DNA of 64,000 nucleotides from Dyadobacter flavalbus (lineage in GTDB: Bacteria; Bacteroidota; Bacteroidia; Cytophagales; Spirosomataceae), in assembly GCF_006149045.1 (NCBI RefSeq), contig NZ_VBSN01000025.1:1-64000 (forward strand). Reading direction: 5' to 3'. Below the pieces are notes generated by a model that ran no database searches, was not told the origin of the DNA, and saw nothing but the letters and a program-made list of their open reading frames with translations. The position numbers and the translations under genes are program-made. Shown piece by piece: positions 27,489 through 35,934 of this stretch. Position 1 is the stretch's first letter. Every line of letters starts with the position of its first letter.

Positions 27489-28283
27489 TTAAAGGATGAA
27501 CTTGGCCACACCGCCGTCCACTTTCAGCGCAGAACCATTGGTTCCTGACGATAAAGGACTTGATATGTAAGTGACAAGGTTGGCAATTTCTTCCACCGAA
27601 GTAAAACGCTGCAGCAAGGACGAAGGCCGTGCATTTTTGAAAAAATCCTTTTCAGCTTCTTCCGCCGTTACACTCGCTGCACTGGCAAGCTGCTTTACAA
27701 ACTCAGCAACGCCTTCGGATTTGGTAGGTCCGGGTAAAATGGAATTCACCGTAACGCTCGTGCCTTTTGTAAGTTCCGCCAAGCCTCTGCTGATTGCCAG
27801 CTGCGCCGTTTTGGTAGTGCCGTAATGAATCATTTCTTCCGGAATGTTGACAGCCGATTCGCTTGAAATAAACAAAATACGGCCCCAGTTTCTGGAAAGC
27901 ATCTTCGGTAAAAAGTGCCTTGCCAGACGAACGCCGCTCATGACATTTACTTCAAAAAACCGGAACCAGTCTTCATCGGGAATTTCGGTAAACGGCTTTG
28001 GCTCAAATATGCCGGCATTATTGATCAGAATGTCAACATCGGGAAGGCTTTCCAGTAATGCAGCCACTTCTTCCGATTTGGAAAAATCAGCAGCTTTGCC
28101 TGAAACCTCCGCTTGCGGAAACAAACTTTTCAGTTTGCCAACAGCTTCGTTCACTTTCTGTTCTGTCCTTCCGTTAATGATTACCGATGCGCCTTCTTTC
28201 AGTAAACTAGATGCAATTGCGAATCCGATTCCCTGAGTCGATCCGCTGATAAAGGCAGTTTTGCCTTGAAGTTGTAAGTCCAT
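27489..28283 (-). CDS. SDR-family NAD(P)-dependent oxidoreductase
   Basis: A 264-residue classical short-chain dehydrogenase. The cofactor loop is SGSTQGIGFAIASSLL (TGxxxGIG type, near residues 13-20), with NNAGIF near 90. The catalytic Ser is in ILFISSESAVNIP, and the Tyr/Lys pair in HYGTTKTAQLAISRGLAE. The C-terminus ends SGTNGSALKVDGGVAKFIL, typical of the group. Basic residues after strand 2 (NGRTEQK) suggest NADPH use. The substrate is unknown. It lies about 200 nt after the sugar aminotransferase gene on the same strand, and the two may share a transcript. Confidence 0.92.
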   Translation of the reverse strand: MDLQLQGKTAFISGSTQGIGFAIASSLLKEGASVIINGRTEQKVNEAVGKLKSLFPQAEVSGKAADFSKSEEVAALLESLPDVDILINNAGIFEPKPFTEIPDEDWFRFFEVNVMSGVRLARHFLPKMLSRNWGRILFISSESAVNIPEEMIHYGTTKTAQLAISRGLAELTKGTSVTVNSILPGPTKSEGVAEFVKQLASAASVTAEEAEKDFFKNARPSSLLQRFTSVEEIANLVTYISSPLSSGTNGSALKVDGGVAKFIL

Positions 28284-28479
28284 GTTTTTGTATTTTGTAC
28301 AGCAGATGGAACAACAATCCGGCAGAATTGAATCCCCGAAAGCAAGCCTGTACGCTTTTTCAGGAATTCGTTTAATTTATTAACGGATAAATGTAGTGTT
28401 TTGCCTTGTTTGTCATCTGCCATGATGGGTTTTTTATAATACGGTGTCAGGCACAAAACCGAAATGATAACACACAATT

Positions 28480-29577
28480 TCATGTTTGATCATCAAATCG
28501 GTTAACAGTCTGAATGATATATGCCACTTCCGCATCACTCAAAACCGCGTTTAACGGCAGGCTCAGTACTTCCTGATGGATCTTTTTGGTTACGGGCAAT
28601 TTCAGGTTTCTGTATTCCTTGTATGCTTCCTGTTTATGAATAGGCAGTGGATAATGAACATCCGTTTGTATTCCGTTTGCTTCCAGAAAGGCAATCAGTG
28701 CAGTACGGTTTGGATGCCGTACAACAAACAAATGCCATGCATCTTCCTGAATTCTGTCTGCGGGCGGCAAAATGAGGTTCTTTACTTGGATCTCTGTTAA
28801 ATAACGGCTTGCTATCTGCCTTCTGCGTTCATTTTCCTTGTCGAGATAAGGAAGTTTAACATTCAGAACAGCTGCCTGTATTTCATCAAGACGGCTGTTC
28901 ATACCCTGAAATTGATTCTGGTAGCGTATAATTGAGCCGTAATTCCGCAAGTACCTGATTTTTTCTGCCAGCTCTTTATCCGGCGTAACAATGGCACCAG
29001 CGTCACCAAATGCACCCAGATTTTTTGTGGGATAAAAGCTGAAAGCAGTTGCATGTGCGATGCTTCCTGTTTTTTTGCCATGATATGTAGCTCCGTGTGA
29101 TTGTGCAGCATCCGTAATGACTTTCAAATTATAACCGTTTGCAAGTTCCAGAATGCGGGCCATTTCGCAGCTGCGGCCGTAAAGATCAGCAGTGATGACT
29201 GCTTTGGTTAAAGGTGTTATTTTGTCTGCGATCAATTCCGGATTCAGAAGCATTGTAACTTCTTCGGGCTCAACAAAAACAGGCGTAAGGCCAAGGAAGC
29301 TCAGCGGCAAAACGGTTGCGATGTAAGTATTGGCCGGGACAATGACTTCACTTTTTTCCGGAAATTCAAAAGCTTTCAGGATCAATGTAAGAGCATCCAG
29401 CCCGTTTGCTGTTCCGATGCAATATCCGGCTTCACAATATGCTGCAAAGGATTTTTCAAATTCATCTACTTTATTTCCCAAAACATACCGGCCCGAACGC
29501 AGTACCCGAATGGCTGCTTCTTCAATGGCCTGCATATAAGGTGCATTCACCCGTTTTAAATCCAGAAAAGGAATCAT
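28480..29577 (-). CDS. DegT/DnrJ/EryC1/StrS-family sugar aminotransferase
   Basis: A 365-residue PLP enzyme that transfers an amino group to a nucleotide-linked keto-sugar, such as those used for O-antigen or exopolysaccharide. It starts [20 protein letters not shown]. Substrate and PLP positions occur in [18 protein letters not shown] and [19 protein letters not shown], with the Schiff-base lysine in [43 protein letters not shown] follows near residue 220. The sequence resembles the dTDP-3-amino-3,6-dideoxyhexose transaminases (FdtB/QdtB type), but no sugar-nucleotide or glycosyltransferase genes are adjacent, so the sugar is not assigned. A small frame ends in an ATGA overlap with its start. 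Confidence 0.9.
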   Translation of the reverse strand: MIPFLDLKRVNAPYMQAIEEAAIRVLRSGRYVLGNKVDEFEKSFAAYCEAGYCIGTANGLDALTLILKAFEFPEKSEVIVPANTYIATVLPLSFLGLTPVFVEPEEVTMLLNPELIADKITPLTKAVITADLYGRSCEMARILELANGYNLKVITDAAQSHGATYHGKKTGSIAHATAFSFYPTKNLGAFGDAGAIVTPDKELAEKIRYLRNYGSIIRYQNQFQGMNSRLDEIQAAVLNVKLPYLDKENERRRQIASRYLTEIQVKNLILPPADRIQEDAWHLFVVRHPNRTALIAFLEANGIQTDVHYPLPIHKQEAYKEYRNLKLPVTKKIHQEVLSLPLNAVLSDAEVAYIIQTVNRFDDQT

Positions 29578-30080
29578 TGCGGCAAAAACTGTTGCCGCAA
29601 ATACGGCTTATTTATGGAATACGCCTGAGCGTAAAATTTATTGGAAAGTACCAGCGGCATATCGTTGTTCAGCAATCCGTTCAAAGCGCTTTTCGTCTGT
29701 TGCTGCTCCAAGATACGGGCAAATGTCGCATTGAAACAATTTCGGGTTACGCCAGTTATCATCAGGAAAAACGGTGTGATTTTGCTGTAGACGATTTAAA
29801 AGAATTTTGAAGCAATTTTTATTTCAACGAACAATAAATGTGGGTTAAAGTATTTGATTTCAGCTTACTAAAAATACAGTGCTATTTCAAAGAACCCTTT
29901 TATCTTTAAAAATGATGCTGAAATACATTTTCCTGAAAAGTCATATAAATGATCAAAAGGTATTCTGCAACGGATTGTTTATGGCCAGGCAACATGGTTG
30001 AACCGAAAAGGAAACAGCTGAATTTGCTGAAAGAAGACTTGAATGATTTATGCGGATTTTGCTGCCGTAATTATTCAGAA
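29578..30080. other. 500-bp region with only doubtful short frames
   Basis: No recognised gene lies here. On the minus strand, a 62-codon frame from 29762 ends in TGA at 29574-29576 and overlaps the aminotransferase ATG as ATGA, the pattern of translational coupling. On the plus strand, an overlapping frame ending at 29810 is also open (its tail is EKRCDFAVDDLKEF). Both have ordinary codons and neither resembles a known family, so I cannot decide between a small gene, a gene remnant and chance. From 29811 to 30080 the sequence is AT-rich and featureless. Confidence 0.3.
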
Positions 30081-30123
30081 AAAGAAAAAGCCGCCAGGTT
30101 GAAAAGTTCAACCTGGCGGCTTT
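30075..30123 (-). terminator. Strong intrinsic terminator after the small lipoprotein gene
   Basis: Perfect arms gccgccaggttgaa (30090-30103) and ttcaacctggcggc (30107-30120) leave a 3-nt loop and are extended by A-T pairs. On the minus strand TTTTTCTTTTTC follows. It lies about 20 nt beyond the stop of the gene at 30144-30452. The plus strand also has T-rich sequence after it, so it may work both ways. Confidence 0.8.
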
Positions 30124-30143
30124 CCTTCTTTTTAACTTGAAAT

Positions 30144-30452
30144 TTATCTTCTTGGGCCGTGCGTACGGGCAGAATTGCGTCCGTACTGGTTTCCGCGGTT
30201 ATACTGACGTCTGTAATTTCTGTCATACTGACGGCTGGATCTGTGACGTTCCGCATGAACAACCCTTGGAGGCGGCGTATGTTTTACGATAATTCTTCTG
30301 GGTGGCGGCGGTGGCACCGGATATCTGTAACCATATCCGTAGCGGTAGCCATAATCATACCCCGGATTGTACGACCTGTATGTACAGGATGAAATGCTGA
30401 TTGCGGCAATAACTGTCATGATAACGGACAGTATGATTCTGTTTTTTCTCAT
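30144..30452 (-). CDS. Small Tyr/Gly/Arg-rich lipoprotein
   Basis: A 102-residue protein with a lipoprotein signal (MRKNRIILSVIMTVIAAISI, then SSC, Cys23). The mature part is low-complexity: a YGYRYGYGYRYP stretch, then PVPPPPPRRIIV, and a basic tail rich in Arg, Tyr, Asn and Gln. The composition suggests an extended, positively charged envelope protein. Similar tyrosine- and arginine-rich lipoproteins are common in Bacteroidota and have no assigned role. It is followed by a strong terminator and preceded by the DnaA-box cluster. Confidence 0.8.
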   Translation of the reverse strand: MRKNRIILSVIMTVIAAISISSCTYRSYNPGYDYGYRYGYGYRYPVPPPPPRRIIVKHTPPPRVVHAERHRSSRQYDRNYRRQYNRGNQYGRNSARTHGPRR

Positions 30453-30550
30453 GGCACTGGATGTTTTATACTGTTGATAAAACGGAAGCGAAAAGGAAAT
30501 AGTGCCTTTTTAAAAGCTGTAAATAACAACAACAGCAGCCAGAAATAAAG

Positions 30551-30655
30551 TTATCCACAGTGTGGATTAGTTGTAGTGTATAGGCATTCCTTTGATAATG
30601 AGTAAGTTAGCATGTTATCAACAAGTTATCCACAAAATTCGTGTGGATAACTTGT
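30551..30655. other. DnaA-box cluster with 14-bp inverted repeat: candidate oriC or DnaA-control site
   Basis: Three perfect DnaA boxes (TTATCCACA) occur within 100 bp: plus strand at 30551-30559 and 30626-30634, and minus strand at 30642-30650. Two single-mismatch boxes lie among them, TTATCAACA at 30615-30623 and the inverse of TAATCCACA at 30561-30569. The last two perfect boxes sit in a perfect inverted repeat, acaagttatccaca (30621-30634) and its complement (30642-30655), with a 7-bp spacer. The 220-bp gap is AT-rich. Such density is typical of replication origins, but dnaA and dnaN are not here and genes on both sides run on the minus strand. A DnaA-regulated promoter or titration site is the alternative. 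Confidence 0.6.
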
Positions 30656-30672
30656 TAACAATTGTTGTATAA

Positions 30673-30972
30673 TTATGCCTCCACGTCATAAATCACAACA
30701 CGTTCCCAAAGATGAGCGCAGTCTTCGACAAATTTCTTGTGCAGCGGATGAACCTGATACACATCATGTGCGGCTTCATCGGCAAATACAAGAATCTCGG
30801 CAAAATCATAAGTTGCATCAATAACCGGCCGGCGTGTGGAAGCAGGCGTTCCGATATACACAGATTCAATGGATTCGATGGCTTCCAGCGATTTTATACC
30901 TGCATGAAGCGCTTTTCTTGCTTCTTCATTATCTTTTTCTTTCAGCCAAAAAAATACGTTGTGAACAAACAT
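30673..30972 (-). CDS. Dabb-family (stress-responsive A/B barrel) protein
   Basis: A 99-residue cytosolic protein of the dimeric alpha/beta barrel (Dabb, Pfam Stress_responsive) type. It starts MFVHNVFFWLKEKDNEEARK with the family's conserved His and VFFWLK strand. Later segments are SIESVYIGTPASTRRPVID, YDFAEILVFADEAAHDVYQV and HPLHKKFVEDCAHLWERVVI, the usual end. No catalytic function is established for most members. It follows the sensor kinase gene by 29 nt and is probably cotranscribed with it. It lies just beside the DnaA-box cluster. Confidence 0.88.
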   Translation of the reverse strand: MFVHNVFFWLKEKDNEEARKALHAGIKSLEAIESIESVYIGTPASTRRPVIDATYDFAEILVFADEAAHDVYQVHPLHKKFVEDCAHLWERVVIYDVEA

Positions 30973-31001
30973 GGGTCTTTAATTATAAGTTATACAATCG
31001 A

Positions 31002-32093
31002 TTAAGAATTTGATTCTGCTAAAATGATTTCCTGATCATCCGTATCCGTGGATTCTACGGAAGCTTTTTCCAGCTTGAAGGAAAATGTGGTTCCTTTTTC
31101 AGGCTTGGACATAACAGCGATTTTGGTGCCGTGCGCATTCAGGATGTGTTTTACAATGGCCAGCCCCAGGCCAGTTCCGCCGATTTCCTTTGAACGGCTT
31201 TTATCAACGCGGTAAAATCTTTCAAAAATACGGTTCAAGTGTTCCGGTGAAATACCCGGGCCATTATCACGGATAGCAACTTCAATGTATTTTTTGCCTT
31301 CGTTGAAATGGACAATGACTTTTCCGTTTTCATTGCCGTATTTGATTGCATTCTCGATCAGGTTCAGCATAACTTGTTCCATCCGGTCGGGATCAGCTTT
31401 GACCCATACTTCTGGCATATTGTCCGGTTTTATCTTCAATGCAATGTTGCGGTCTGCTGCAATATTTTCCAGACGGCCGTAAATATTGGATGTAAGCAAC
31501 CTGATATCCATCGGAAGGAAATTCATTTTGATGTCTCCCGTTTCCATCTGAGAAAGTACCAGCAGGTCTTTAACCAGAATATCGAGACTGTCCAGGTTTT
31601 TTGCTGCTTTCAGGAGAAAGCGTTCGCGTACATTTTCATCTTCCATGGCACCGTCAAGAAGCGTATGTATAAAGCCTTGGGCCGCAAAAATCGGCGTTTT
31701 AAACTCATGGGAAACATCCGCAAGGAACTCTCTGCGGAAAAGTTCGAGTTTTTTAAGCTCGTCAATTTCTTTCTGTTTTTTGGTAACGTAAACAAAAATT
31801 TCATCATTGATCGTCCTGAGCGGATTGGATTCCTGAATCAGTTTTTTCCGCGGTGCAATGTTAAAATCCCTCATTTTAAGCTTCTGAATCGTACGGTACA
31901 TCTTGTTCACTTCCCGAAATACAAGAATATCCACGGTATAAAGAACCAGAAAAAAAGAAGTGACAAACGAGGAAATAGCCGTAACAAAAAGCATCCCTTT
32001 TGAAACTCCGTCTACAAATGCCAGAAAAGTGGTTGTCAGGAGTGAGATCAGAAAAGCGAGAATGATTGCTATGAAGCGCGGGCTTAATGACAT
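31002..32093 (-). CDS. Sensor histidine kinase, no adjacent response regulator
   Basis: A 363-residue inner-membrane kinase. Two N-terminal membrane segments (FIAIILAFLISLLTTTFLAF and LFVTAISSFVTSFFLVLY) are separated by only a short loop, so there is almost no periplasmic sensor. A short cytoplasmic linker leads to the HisKA domain with the phospho-acceptor His in LADVSHEFKTPIFAAQGFIH. The HATPase domain shows the N box (MLNLIENAIKYGNENG), G1 box (IRDNGPGISPEHLNRIFE) and G2 box (GGTGLGLAIVKHIL). It resembles PhoR-like kinases, which normally follow a response regulator gene. None is adjacent here, so the partner must be elsewhere. Confidence 0.92.
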   Translation of the reverse strand: MSLSPRFIAIILAFLISLLTTTFLAFVDGVSKGMLFVTAISSFVTSFFLVLYTVDILVFREVNKMYRTIQKLKMRDFNIAPRKKLIQESNPLRTINDEIFVYVTKKQKEIDELKKLELFRREFLADVSHEFKTPIFAAQGFIHTLLDGAMEDENVRERFLLKAAKNLDSLDILVKDLLVLSQMETGDIKMNFLPMDIRLLTSNIYGRLENIAADRNIALKIKPDNMPEVWVKADPDRMEQVMLNLIENAIKYGNENGKVIVHFNEGKKYIEVAIRDNGPGISPEHLNRIFERFYRVDKSRSKEIGGTGLGLAIVKHILNAHGTKIAVMSKPEKGTTFSFKLEKASVESTDTDDQEIILAESNS

Positions 32094-32290
32094 GGTTTTA
32101 ATTGTAAAAGGCCTGGATTAATTTGCTTCCGGTAAATTCTGCTGACATCCGGTAAAGCCTGAATTAAGAAAGCATATTTTTTAAAGTATTAAAGTTAATA
32201 ATCTGTTATCAGGAAAATGCTTTTTACGGATCATAGTTCCATTTTATTAAATTTATGATAACATTGGAATGCTGCAGCACGCCACTTAAA

Positions 32291-32322
32291 AGCAAAAAAG
32301 CCGCTTTCCGGAGAAAACGGCC
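32291..32322 (-). terminator. Intrinsic terminator of the glutamate dehydrogenase gene
   Basis: On the minus strand a stem GCCGTTTTC/GAAAGCGGC (one G-U pair) with a small loop is followed by a run of six T. It sits 22 nt after the stop of the dehydrogenase gene. Confidence 0.75.
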
Positions 32323-32343
32323 TGCAATCTGCTGATGAATTTC

Positions 32344-33618
32344 CTAAAATCCTCCGCGGTATTTATATGTACTTGAAACTTTGTCAATAGCAACAATGTA
32401 CGCAGCAATGCGAAGCGAAACCTTGTACTTGAGAGACGTTTCATAAACTTTGTCGAACGAATCTTTCATAATCCGGTCCGTACGGCGGTTGATGCGTTCC
32501 AGCGTCCATTTGTAACCGATGCGGTTCTGCACCCATTCGAAATAGGAAACGGTAACGCCGCCGGCATTGGCCAGGATATCCGGTACAACCATAATGCCTT
32601 TTTCATTGATAATATCGTCCGCTTTGAAGGAAGTAGGGCCGTTTGCGCCTTCCACAATCATTTTGGCCTGAATTCCCGCAGCATTTTTCCGGGTAATCAC
32701 GTCTTCTTTGGCGGCAGGAACCAGCACGTCAACAGGTAAAGTAAGCAGATCGTCGCCGGGTATCAGTTCTGCGCCGGGATAACCTTCCAGAGAACCATTA
32801 TTACTGTTACGGTACGCAGCAGCATCCGCTACATCGATTCCTTTATCGTTATAATATGCACCTGAAATATCACTGATGGCATGAATGGCAACACCACGTT
32901 CCCGCAAAAGCAATGCTGCATACGAACCTACATTTCCAAAGCCCTGAACTGCCGCCGTCGCACGGTAAGGATTGATCCTCAGCTTTTCCATTCCCGCAAG
33001 CGCCGATACCATTACACCACGGCCCGTCGCTTCCGTGCGGCCCAGCGAGCCGCCCAGTACCAATGGTTTTCCAGTGACGACTGCAGGCACTGTCATGCCT
33101 TTCGACTTGGAATATTCATCCATTAACCAGGCCATTTCACGCGGGCCTGTTCCCATATCCGGCGCAGGAATATCCTGATCGGGGCCAAATACATCCAGCA
33201 GGGCAGTGGTATAAGCGCGCATTAACCTTTCAATTTCACCTGCCGACATTTCACGCGGATTGCACGCAACGCCTCCTTTTGCACCGCCGTAAGGAATATC
33301 AACAACGGCACATTTCCATGTCATCCAGGCTGCAAGCGCCCTTACTTCGTCAATATTTACATCCGGGTCAAAACGGATTCCGCCTTTGCTTGGGCCGAGA
33401 ATAGTGGAATGGATTACACGATACCCTTCAAAAGTCCTGATTTCTCCCGAATCCATGGTAACCGGCAAGCCGACAATTACCTGCTTGCGAGGCACTTTCA
33501 GTATGTGATACATTTCTTCTGAAATTCCCAGAAGTTCAACAGCTTTATCAAATCTCTGCATCATTGACTCCAACGGATTTTCTTTATCCTTAATCGGAGC
33601 AGGTTCTATATACGACAT
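32344..33618 (-). CDS. gdhA: Glutamate dehydrogenase family (Glu/Leu/Phe/Val dehydrogenase)
   Basis: It probably interconverts glutamate with 2-oxoglutarate and ammonia. The 424-residue, hexameric short form resembles RocG/GudB. Landmarks are GPSKGGIRFDPDVNIDEVRA, the glycine-rich active site PYGGAKGGVACNPREMS with the catalytic Lys, and the DIPAPDMGTGPREMAW Asp region. The Rossmann domain has AAVQGFGNVGSYAALLLRER, and VEGANGPTSFKADDIINEKG and ILANAGGVTVSYFEWVQNR come later. The length and motifs argue for an NAD-type catabolic enzyme. Cofactor choice cannot be fixed. It would take in glutamate from ornithine breakdown by rocD. It has its own terminator. Confidence 0.92.
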   Translation of the reverse strand: MSYIEPAPIKDKENPLESMMQRFDKAVELLGISEEMYHILKVPRKQVIVGLPVTMDSGEIRTFEGYRVIHSTILGPSKGGIRFDPDVNIDEVRALAAWMTWKCAVVDIPYGGAKGGVACNPREMSAGEIERLMRAYTTALLDVFGPDQDIPAPDMGTGPREMAWLMDEYSKSKGMTVPAVVTGKPLVLGGSLGRTEATGRGVMVSALAGMEKLRINPYRATAAVQGFGNVGSYAALLLRERGVAIHAISDISGAYYNDKGIDVADAAAYRNSNNGSLEGYPGAELIPGDDLLTLPVDVLVPAAKEDVITRKNAAGIQAKMIVEGANGPTSFKADDIINEKGIMVVPDILANAGGVTVSYFEWVQNRIGYKWTLERINRRTDRIMKDSFDKVYETSLKYKVSLRIAAYIVAIDKVSSTYKYRGGF

Positions 33619-34020
33619 TGTGCTTACTTTAATTTACTGGTAACTAGTATGTTAATGAATAACTTGTATTCTACAACACAAACTTACGCTATTTGATTTT
33701 ATTATAACAGAAAACTAAAAAATCTTGGAATAGTATAAATTTTAGCGTAGTGAAGATTGTTTGTCATTTTTCATTTTGTTTAAAACGAACTATTGTACAG
33801 GTTACTTTATGCCAAATTTGCCTACTGGGTTTTCCGGTTTTATGAAATACGAAAAAGTATGCTTTTGCCGGGCCTTCTTTTATAGAACGCATGTGTATTT
33901 CCGGGATTGATTGCCAATCCGGAATTATTTACAGGAAAGAAGTAATGATGTATGCAGGAAAAGATGAGCCTGGTCAGTAATTCTTTAAGGCTGAAAAGGC
34001 ATTTAGCAGCATTAAAAATA
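33619..34020. other. 400-bp intergenic region with one -7 candidate
   Basis: Just upstream of the dehydrogenase gene, the minus strand has TAAGTTTG (33679-33686), matching TAnnTTTG, about 60 nt before the ATG. No good -33 match accompanies it. Farther on, ggattg/caatcc (near 33907-33923) makes a small stem. Short frames at 33840-34121 and beyond have no domain signal, and I see no gene in this stretch. Confidence 0.4.
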
Positions 34021-35700
34021 TTATTTACCTGTAATCTGATAGTTGATAAGCCGCACTTGTTCTTTTTCTTCCGGGCAAAATACAGCAAACTTGTAAACTT
34101 CGCCTTTCGGAATAAAATCAAACATGTCTTCTTCAGCGTAAAAGCCGTCTTTAAAATATTTAAGTTGCTTGATCATATTGAGTCTTCCGTTTTTCAGAGG
34201 ATTTGCAACAGACAAAAAGATATTTTTTTCATTGTAGGTTACCAAATATATTCCTTTTGGCTGATTAGAAGTTGAAGGATACTCGTTTGTATTGAACGAA
34301 ATGCTCTTTCTGAGCTTGCTGCTGGAATCTGTATTATCGGTAACTTCAATACTTTCCAGCGTTCTGGCTGAATCAATCGCCTGATGCGTCAGTTCCGGAA
34401 AAATCGGATGAAAATGAAAAACCGGCTCCGGATTCTTTTTTATGGTATCACTGACAAACTTGCTTGCTTTTTCAAAGTATGCAGTTTTGCTGTAAATAAT
34501 CCATTTTCCATGGTGATTGTAGTTATATAATCCTGCCAGACTGTGGCATTGGTAATCGACAAACTTTTCATAATAAACGTAATAGTTAAATAACAGCAGC
34601 GCCGCACTTATTCCTGTAAAAACCGCAGCAACTATTTTTCTTTTATCATAATAAATCAGGCACCAAAGATATACCAGTAAAAAGGCAGCCATGGAGTAGA
34701 TTTTATATCTGCTTGAAATAGTTGTCATTTGTTCCGATTGTGTTCGTGAAAAGGCGATTACAGCAGAAGTGATCATAATGAAAATCGCCATTCCCGCCCA
34801 AGTCACCTGAACCGGTTCTGCCCTGTTCAATAGGATTTTTATAATGCCCCATATCAAAACTGCCGTCAGAATGATGCCGGCAAGCAGTGCAGGGAAATTC
34901 TGGTACACGACCGGGCCATTGACATTTTCAACATAATTAAACGTGCCTCCGACAAACGCAAAGAAGTTGTTAAACAGATAAATGGGGTATTTGAAATGCA
35001 CAGTCCATCCGAAAGCATTGGTGGCACTGTACATTTGGAAATTCCTGAAGTAGAAAGCGACAGCTGCGGAGCCGGCGGTGATCCAGATGGCTGCATGTTT
35101 GATCTTTCCCGATTTAAAAAGGACAACAGCACCAGCCACAAACACAAACATTCCATTCCCGAACGAGTACGTTGCAAGTATCGCAATCAATATTGCCAGA
35201 ACAAAGGTGATGGGAGAAGAAATGGCCAGCAGAAAAATGGAAATGATGCCCATAAGACAAACCGGCATGTATACGGTGCTTGCTCCTGCCCAAAGATTGC
35301 CTTCATACATTACCGGACTGAATAGGGTTAAAACAGCAGGAATCAGGTAAGATACAGATAGCTGTATCTTATGTAGCAGCTTGTAAAACAAGAAAGTTAT
35401 GCCCAGTAAAGAGAAGTTGCCGATCAAGGCAATGGATTTAAAATTGACAGCTCCGTGTATCCAGTAAGAAACCAGTGCTGTAAATCGGGAGTATACAATC
35501 CGGTGCTCCACCCATTGTTCAAATAACAACCGGAAGCATTCCTTCCAGCTTTTTGCATCTTTAAACGCCTGTGTAAACAGCAGAAGACAATACAGGTCAT
35601 CCCCGTTCGGGATGTCAGCTGTATTTTGTATGATGAAATAAAAATAGGAACAGATGATGCAGATGCATGTAATCAGTGAAAAGTAACGGACAGGACGCAT
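34021..35700 (-). CDS. Polytopic membrane protein, GT-C-like (DUF6056 type)
   Basis: A 559-residue protein with 10-12 hydrophobic segments in its first 400 residues and a soluble C-terminal tail. After the first membrane segment there is IPNGDDLYCLLLFTQ, an acidic pair in the first outer loop like the catalytic site of GT-C glycosyltransferases. Then comes WVEHRIVYSRFTALVSYWIH. Similar proteins in Bacteroidota are annotated as DUF6056 and are found near surface polysaccharide genes, so a role in sugar transfer is plausible but unproven. No polysaccharide cluster surrounds it here. The upstream region holds a 16-bp palindrome (35748-35763). Confidence 0.75.
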   Translation of the reverse strand: MRPVRYFSLITCICIICSYFYFIIQNTADIPNGDDLYCLLLFTQAFKDAKSWKECFRLLFEQWVEHRIVYSRFTALVSYWIHGAVNFKSIALIGNFSLLGITFLFYKLLHKIQLSVSYLIPAVLTLFSPVMYEGNLWAGASTVYMPVCLMGIISIFLLAISSPITFVLAILIAILATYSFGNGMFVFVAGAVVLFKSGKIKHAAIWITAGSAAVAFYFRNFQMYSATNAFGWTVHFKYPIYLFNNFFAFVGGTFNYVENVNGPVVYQNFPALLAGIILTAVLIWGIIKILLNRAEPVQVTWAGMAIFIMITSAVIAFSRTQSEQMTTISSRYKIYSMAAFLLVYLWCLIYYDKRKIVAAVFTGISAALLLFNYYVYYEKFVDYQCHSLAGLYNYNHHGKWIIYSKTAYFEKASKFVSDTIKKNPEPVFHFHPIFPELTHQAIDSARTLESIEVTDNTDSSSKLRKSISFNTNEYPSTSNQPKGIYLVTYNEKNIFLSVANPLKNGRLNMIKQLKYFKDGFYAEEDMFDFIPKGEVYKFAVFCPEEKEQVRLINYQITGK

Positions 35701-35747
35701 TGGTCAAAAACTGGTACAATGCAATTTACTCAGCCATGGAGAAGCCA

Positions 35748-35763
35748 CACGTACATGTACGTG
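35748..35763. promoter_or_regulatory. 16-bp perfect palindrome upstream of the membrane-protein gene
   Basis: CACGTACATGTACGTG is fully self-complementary and lies 48 bp before the membrane-protein start (35700). A palindrome of this size is a plausible operator, but no regulator can be named. It also lies only about 90 bp from the typA terminator. Confidence 0.35.
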
Positions 35764-35849
35764 CTGTAATGTTCTGCCGGCACGTAGGAATTATCAAATG
35801 GAAAAATGACTGTTTACTGAGCCTGAACAGGCCATTGAATCCTGTCAAA

Positions 35850-35882
35850 AACAAAAAAAGCCGGAAGATTTCTCTTCCGACT
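35850..35882 (-). terminator. Intrinsic terminator of typA
   Basis: On the minus strand GTCGGAAG and CTTCCGGC (one G-U pair) form a stem with a 6-nt loop, followed by a run of seven T. It lies about 50 nt beyond the typA stop codon. Confidence 0.75.
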
Positions 35883-35934
35883 GTAACTGCACGTTTGTGC
35901 TATCTTTTTGATATTATCTGATCTGAAATTCAGA

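Noticed and set aside
28199..28483. 94-codon minus frame whose ATG overlaps the aminotransferase stop
   Set aside because: The ATGA overlap is suggestive, but the frame runs into the 5' part of the SDR gene in a different phase and resembles no family.
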